Shown piece after piece: positions 41,281-45,078 of a DNA stretch of 45,078 nucleotides. This DNA is from Streptomyces sp. SolWspMP-5a-2 (GTDB lineage: Bacteria > Actinomycetota > Actinomycetes > Streptomycetales > Streptomycetaceae): assembly GCF_900091845.1 (NCBI RefSeq), contig NZ_FMCI01000304.1, positions 1 to 45,078 of the forward strand, written 5' to 3'. A program made the position numbers and the translations under genes. The notes under the pieces were generated by a model. That model was not told the origin of the DNA. It saw nothing but the letters and a program-made list of their open reading frames with translations, and did no database searches. Within the stretch, counting starts at the first letter, position 1, and each line of letters starts with the position of its first letter.

Positions 41281-42870
41281 ATGGGGATGCGGTGGGGGGA
41301 CGAGGAGCGGTCCGGCGACGGGCGGGGGCCCGAGCAGCACGTCGGAGCGCCCGGCGGTGACGCCGGGGACGGCGGGACGGGGGAGGGCCACGGGGGGAGT
41401 GGACGCGCGCGGCCCTCGGGGTCGCCCGGAGAGTCCGAGCCGCGGGCGTTCCCGCTGACCGGCGCGCCGGTCACGGAGCCGACGCCGCTCGGACAACCGC
41501 CGTCCTCGACCTCGTCCCCGTCCCGGGTCCCGTCCTCGCCCCCACCCCTGCCACCAGCCCGTTTCTCCACACCGTCCCCCTTTCCCTCCGTCTCCCCGGC
41601 GCCCGTCTGGTCGCGGGACTTCGGGCTGTTCTTCGTCGCGCGGGCCGTCGCCCGTCTCGGCGACGCCGTCCTGCCGGTGGCCCTCGCCGCCGGGCTGCTC
41701 CAGCACGGGTACGGCGCCGGAGCGGTCGGCCTCGCGATGGCGGCGACGGCCGCGGCCTTCGCCGGGCTCGTCGTCTTCGGCGGGGTGATCGCCGACCGCT
41801 TCGACACCAGGAAGCTGATGATCGGCTCCGACCTGGTGCGCCTGGGCACCCAGTCCGTCCTCGCGGCCCTCTTCTTCACCGACCACGTCGTCCTCTGGGA
41901 GGTCTGCGCGATCGGCTTCGCCAACGGCGTCGCGGGCGCGGTCTTCCAGCCGGGCGTGGCCAGCACGGTCCCCCGCCTCGCCACCGACATCCAGGGGGCC
42001 AACGGCGCCATCAGGATCGCCGAGTCCGCCGCCCAGCTCGTGGGCCCGGCCCTCGCCGGAGTCCTGGTCGGGCTGTCCTCGCCCGGCGGTGTCTTCGTGG
42101 CGCACGCCGCCACCTACGCCGTCAGCGCCCTGTGCCTGCTGCTGCTCAGGCTGCCGCCCGCGCCCGTGCGCGCCTCCGTCGGCCGGGCCGGTGCCGTCTT
42201 CAGGGCCGATCTGGTCGAAGGCTGGCGGGAGTTCAGGGCCAGGAGCTGGCTCTGGGGCGTGATAGCCGTCTGGTGCCTGTACATGATCGCCGTGTGGGGA
42301 CCGACGGTGCCGCTGGTGGCGACGGAGGTGGTGCAACGCCACGGCGCGGGGGCCTACGGACTGATCAACTCCGCCCTCGGCGCCGGGACGGTCGTCGGCG
42401 GCTTCCTCGCCCTGCGGCTGCGCCCCCGCAGGATGCTGCGCGCGGGCGCCGTCTCCCTCTTCCTCTTCGCCGGGTTCCCCGCGACGGTCGGATCGGGCCT
42501 CGGGGTCCCGGCGATGGCGGCGGGGGCGGCCGTCGCCGGGGCGGGGATGTCGTTCTGGGGCGTCATGTGGGCGACCAGTGTCCAGACACAGGTGGCGCCC
42601 GACGTCCTCAACCGCATCCACGCCTACGACGTGGCCGGTTCGCTCGCGATGATGCCGGTCGGACAGGCGCTCGCGGGCCCGGCGGCCCTCGCGCTCGGCG
42701 CCGATCACGTCCTCCTCGGCGCGGGCGTCATGAGCCTGGTCGTGCCGGTCGTGCTGCTGTCGGTGCCCGCGATACGCGATCTCGTCCGGGTCGACGGGAC
42801 GAAGGTGCGGGCTCCCGAGGAGATACGCGACCGGGTCCCGCCCCGCCGGAAGGGCGAACGGACCTCGTGA
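41281..42870 (+). CDS. MFS exporter with long N-terminal extension
   Basis: ATG 41281, 7 nt after GGAGG (41269-41273), gives 529 residues. No other GTG or ATG start occurs before the first helix, so the Gly/Pro/Ser-rich 105-residue N-terminus is probably real. Twelve hydrophobic helices follow from DFGLFFVARAVARLGDAVLP. The pattern ADRFDTRKLMIGSDLVR and GFANGVAGAVFQPG matches the MFS_3/EntS-like drug or siderophore exporters. Substrate unknown. It converges with the split transketolase genes. Confidence 0.87.
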   Translation: MGMRWGDEERSGDGRGPEQHVGAPGGDAGDGGTGEGHGGSGRARPSGSPGESEPRAFPLTGAPVTEPTPLGQPPSSTSSPSRVPSSPPPLPPARFSTPSPFPSVSPAPVWSRDFGLFFVARAVARLGDAVLPVALAAGLLQHGYGAGAVGLAMAATAAAFAGLVVFGGVIADRFDTRKLMIGSDLVRLGTQSVLAALFFTDHVVLWEVCAIGFANGVAGAVFQPGVASTVPRLATDIQGANGAIRIAESAAQLVGPALAGVLVGLSSPGGVFVAHAATYAVSALCLLLLRLPPAPVRASVGRAGAVFRADLVEGWREFRARSWLWGVIAVWCLYMIAVWGPTVPLVATEVVQRHGAGAYGLINSALGAGTVVGGFLALRLRPRRMLRAGAVSLFLFAGFPATVGSGLGVPAMAAGAAVAGAGMSFWGVMWATSVQTQVAPDVLNRIHAYDVAGSLAMMPVGQALAGPAALALGADHVLLGAGVMSLVVPVVLLSVPAIRDLVRVDGTKVRAPEEIRDRVPPRRKGERTS

Positions 42871-42875
42871 GCCGG

Positions 42876-42909
42876 GCACGTGTCTCCGAGCCGAAGCACG
42901 TGTCTCCGA
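42876..42909. repeat. 14-bp direct repeat after the MFS exporter
   Basis: GCACGTGTCTCCGA occurs at 42876-42889 and 42896-42909, period 20 bp. The rest of the 42871-43036 gap is GC-rich with runs of C and G that could form weak hairpins between the convergent genes. Confidence 0.7.
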
Positions 42910-43036
42910 CCCGGGGCAAGACCCCCTGAACCGAGGGCGCAGACCCCCCACGCCCGGGGCATGGCCCCCGTGACCCGGGGCGGGTCGGTCGCGCGGTCGG
43001 CGGGGGAGTCCGCTCGGGCCCCGCTCGGGCCGTCGC

Positions 43037-43960
43037 TCAGGACGCTGCGGGGACCGCGTCCCGCCGCGCGAGGAAGGCGCTGATCCGCTCGCGCAGCGAC
43101 CCCGCGTCGAGCCCGTGCGCGGCCACGTGCTCCTCCAGCGTGCCGTAGCGCCGCAGCTCGCCGCGCCCCACGCCCAGGCCGAGCACCCGGTGCGGCAGGT
43201 CGGCGAGGGCGTCGTTCACCACGGCGGTCGAGGTACCGGCCAGGTACGGCTCGACGAGGACGACGTCCGTTCCGGCCGACGCCGTGGCCCGGCGCAGCGC
43301 GGCCGTGTCGAAGGGCCGCACGGTCGTCGTGTACAGGACGCTCACGTCGAGCCCCTCGGTGGCCGCCAGGACGGCGTCCAGCATCGGTCCGACGGCGACG
43401 ACCACCCCGGAACGCCCCTCGCGCACGGTGAGCGGGCGCTTCCCGTCGACGGGGTGCCCGGCCCGGTTGGCCTGGAGGGAGAGCCGGACGTACACCCTGT
43501 CGTCACCGGCGGCGATCGCGTGCCGCAGCAGGGTCTCGGCCTCGTCGGGGTGGCCGGGGACGTGCACGGTCCAGCCGTCGAGGGTGTCGAGCAGCGCCAC
43601 GTCTCCGGGCGCCATGTGGGTGAACCCGCCGGCCGGCCAGTCGAAGGAGGCGGCGGCGCTGACCAGGACGGCGCCGAGGCCCTGGTGCCCGAGGTCCAGC
43701 TTGACCTGCTCGAAGGGCCGCTCGACGAGGAAGCTGGCGAAGGTGTGCAGGACCGGCCGCATCCCGGTCAGGGCCAGCCCCGCGCCCGCCCCGACGAGGA
43801 GCTGCTCGCGGATGCCGACGTTGACGACCCGGTCGGGGTGGCGGCGGGCGGTCTCCTGGAAGTCGGCGGCGCCGATCTCGGCGAGGACGACCGCGACGCG
43901 CGGGTCCTCGTCCAGCACCTGGGAGACGACGGGGGCGAAACGGTCGCGCATGGTGTCCAT
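43037..43960 (-). CDS. Transketolase C-terminal half (split transketolase)
   Basis: The protein is 307 residues from ATG 43960; ATG 43951 is also possible. It holds the pyrimidine-binding and C-terminal domains: FQETARRHPDRVVNVGIREQ has the conserved Glu, and PVLHTFASFLVERPFEQVKL is typical. The C-terminal domain follows with VLYTTTVRPFDTAAL. It has no diphosphate-binding domain; that is on the gene immediately upstream on this strand, 43 nt away. Together they should form one active thiamine-dependent enzyme transferring a two-carbon unit. The pathway is unknown. Confidence 0.92.
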   Translation of the reverse strand: MDTMRDRFAPVVSQVLDEDPRVAVVLAEIGAADFQETARRHPDRVVNVGIREQLLVGAGAGLALTGMRPVLHTFASFLVERPFEQVKLDLGHQGLGAVLVSAAASFDWPAGGFTHMAPGDVALLDTLDGWTVHVPGHPDEAETLLRHAIAAGDDRVYVRLSLQANRAGHPVDGKRPLTVREGRSGVVVAVGPMLDAVLAATEGLDVSVLYTTTVRPFDTAALRRATASAGTDVVLVEPYLAGTSTAVVNDALADLPHRVLGLGVGRGELRRYGTLEEHVAAHGLDAGSLRERISAFLARRDAVPAAS

Positions 43961-44003
43961 GGCAGGCGGAACCTCTCTGAAGTGCGGTGCGGCGGACGGG
44001 CGT

Positions 44004-44711
44004 TCAGGAGTTCTTCGGCTCCACCCGGGCGACGACCAGGTGCGGTCGGCCGGGGTGCGGGGCGGTGAAGGCGTCGTACAGGGCGTCGTGGTCGCGGCCG
44101 TCGACGGTGGCCGTGGACCAGCCCGCCGCCTCGAACCGGGCGGCGATGCCGCCGGGGCGGGCGTGGCTGGCGGAGGAGTTGTCGACGACGACGGTGTGCA
44201 GACGTTCCAGCCCGGCGGGCCCGGCGTAGGCGATCGCCTCGTGGTTGCTGCCCTCGTCCAGCTCGGCGTCGCCGACCAGGACCCACACCGCGGGCTCGTG
44301 CCGTTGCCGGGCCCGCAGCCCCAGCGCCGTGCCGACGGCGATCGGCAGCCCGTGTCCGAGCGAGCCGCTGCCGATCTCGGCGCCGGGCACCAGCGTCCGG
44401 TCGGGGTGGTGGCCGAGCGGGGAGTCCCAGGAGCCGAACCCGGGCAGCAGGTCGGTGGAGAGGAACCCCTTCGCGGCGAGCACGGCGTAGTAGGCCATCG
44501 GCCCGTGCCCCTTGGAGAGCAGGAACCGGTCCCGGCCGGGGTCGTCGGCCGTCTCGGGGCGTACCCGCAGCACGCGGTCGTACAGCACCCACAGCACGTC
44601 GAGGGTGGAGGTGGCGGCGGGCCCGTGCTTCTCGTCGCCGGTCATCGTGCCCATGAGGCGGGGCAGGTCCGCGTACCCGTACGCCCGCGCTTCCTCGGTG
44701 ATCGTCGTCAT
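44004..44711 (-). CDS. Transketolase N-terminal half (split transketolase)
   Basis: The protein is 235 residues from ATG 44711. It carries the thiamine diphosphate and metal motif GDAELDEGSNHEAI, with RDRFLLSKGHGPMAYYAVLA and GSLGHGLPIAVGTALGLRA before it. It ends before the pyrimidine domain, which is on the next gene. Split transketolases often belong to specialised sugar pathways rather than the pentose cycle. The promoter has a MerR-type dyad. Confidence 0.93.
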   Translation of the reverse strand: MTTITEEARAYGYADLPRLMGTMTGDEKHGPAATSTLDVLWVLYDRVLRVRPETADDPGRDRFLLSKGHGPMAYYAVLAAKGFLSTDLLPGFGSWDSPLGHHPDRTLVPGAEIGSGSLGHGLPIAVGTALGLRARQRHEPAVWVLVGDAELDEGSNHEAIAYAGPAGLERLHTVVVDNSSASHARPGGIAARFEAAGWSTATVDGRDHDALYDAFTAPHPGRPHLVVARVEPKNS

Positions 44712-44726
44712 GGAACCGATCGTGCT

Positions 44727-44749
44727 ACCTCAACCGAACTTCAGGTCAA
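44727..44749 (-). promoter_or_regulatory. MerR-type promoter dyad before split transketolase
   Basis: On the − strand TTGACC (44749-44744) is followed by the dyad ACCTGAAGTTCGGTTGAGGT (44746-44727), and a weak −10 CACGAT comes 19 nt after the −35. Long spacing with a dyad in the spacer is the mark of MerR/SoxR-regulated promoters. No MerR gene is in the window. Confidence 0.6.
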
Positions 44750-44773
44750 GGGCGGCCCACGGGAAAGGGGTGC

Positions 44774-44801
44774 GCGACCACCGACCCGAGTGCGGTATGG
44801 T
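44774..44801 (+). promoter_or_regulatory. Candidate tRNA-Pro promoter
   Basis: A −10-like TATGGT (44796-44801) lies 45 nt before the tRNA, with a poor −35 GCGACC at 44774-44779. Confidence 0.35.
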
Positions 44802-44845
44802 TTCTGTGCACGTTCGGCCAGGGGAAACCCCAGGTCAGACAGCAT

Positions 44846-44919
<74 letters not shown>

Positions 44920-44939
44920 CTGGAGACAGTCGTTGTTCG

Positions 44940-44973
44940 AGGGCCGGTATCGGAGACATCCGCTACCGGCCCT
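44940..44973 (+). terminator. tRNA terminator hairpin
   Basis: GGGCCGGTA (44941-44949) pairs with TACCGGCCC (44964-44972), then CGG with CCG inside, around a 6-nt AGACAT loop; A44940-T44973 extends it. It lies 20 nt after the tRNA. Confidence 0.8.
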
Positions 44974-44982
44974 TGATCATTC

Positions 44983-45003
44983 TTGGGGACCAGTTGGGGA
45001 CCA
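44983..45003. repeat. 10-bp direct repeat downstream of tRNA-Pro
   Basis: TTGGGGACCA occurs at 44983-44992 and 44994-45003, 11 bp apart. From memory such repeats occur near integrase genes at actinobacterial tRNA sites; here they could mark an attachment-site scar. Confidence 0.7.
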
Positions 45004-45020
45004 TGCTGCCTTGACCGGTG

Positions 45021-45077
45021 TCAGCGGGTGAGGACGGTCGTCGCGGGCAGGGTCCGTGGGGCGCGCAGCACGCTGAT
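45021..45077 (-). CDS. C-terminal end of an unidentified gene (continues beyond window)
   Basis: On the − strand a frame open at the window edge reads ISVLRAPRTLPATTVLTR and stops at TGA (45023-45021). Codons end mostly in C or G, as in real genes here. It is too short to identify, so it may be chance. Confidence 0.3.
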   Translation of the reverse strand: MSVLRAPRTLPATTVLTR

Positions 45078-45078
45078 G

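Overview
The window is high-GC actinobacterial DNA and reads as a Streptomyces chromosome. Codons mostly end in G or C, GTG/TTG starts are frequent, ATGA/GTGA overlaps are common, and there is a complete hopanoid cluster, a conservon-type four-gene operon and a c-di-AMP (ydaO-type) riboswitch in front of a cell-wall hydrolase. From memory, the gene order resembles the S. coelicolor region that carries its hopanoid genes; this was not checked against a database.

Layout. (1) 1-5639: a + strand cluster of a DUF5941-like C-terminus, a LicC-like cytidylyltransferase, an sn-glycerol-1-phosphate dehydrogenase-like enzyme, a CDP-alcohol phosphotransferase, a GT2 glycosyltransferase and a two-component TagGH/Wzm-Wzt-type exporter, closed by a 13-bp stem terminator. 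I infer a pathway for an exported glycerol-phosphate glycopolymer with archaeal-type glycerol stereochemistry. (2) 5640-18881: hopanoid operon: hpnC, hpnD, hpnE, a polyprenyl diphosphate synthase, shc, hpnG, hpnH, extra copies of ispG and dxs, and hpnO, closed by a hairpin. The MEP-pathway enzymes supply isoprenoid precursors, HpnCDE make squalene, Shc makes hopene, and HpnH/HpnG/HpnO build the side chain. (3) 18889-19687: an XRE-cupin regulator behind two twin palindromes 20 bp apart, translationally coupled to a 39-aa membrane protein. (4) 19700-26719: a tyrosine phosphatase, the riboswitch with a LysM-M23 peptidase, an SGNH hydrolase, a TetR regulator, a Glu/Leu/Phe/Val dehydrogenase with a TetR-like operator, and a metallo-beta-lactamase-fold hydrolase.

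(5) 26847-31473: a conservon (sensor-kinase-like ATPase, roadblock, DUF742, small GTPase) followed by a GAF protein. The kinase gene appears to have a one-base frameshift in its C-terminal tail. (6) 31643-35390: a − strand operon of a muconolactone-isomerase-like protein, an MFS transporter and a GOLPH3/GPP34-like protein, divergent from a LysR regulator. (7) 35391-41104: GC-rich tandem repeats, then tdh-kbl for threonine catabolism, a LysR regulator, a second XRE-cupin regulator coupled to a GNAT acetyltransferase, and an MmcQ/YjbR protein. Several of these look leaderless. (8) 41281-45078: an MFS exporter, a split transketolase behind a MerR-type promoter, a tRNA-Pro(GGG) with a strong hairpin and short direct repeats downstream, and the end of an unidentified − strand gene.

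The most promising signals are the glycerol-1-phosphate export cluster, the twin-operator XRE-cupin/small-membrane-protein pair, and several coding tandem-repeat expansions in the accessory half. No transposase, insertion sequence or CRISPR array was seen.
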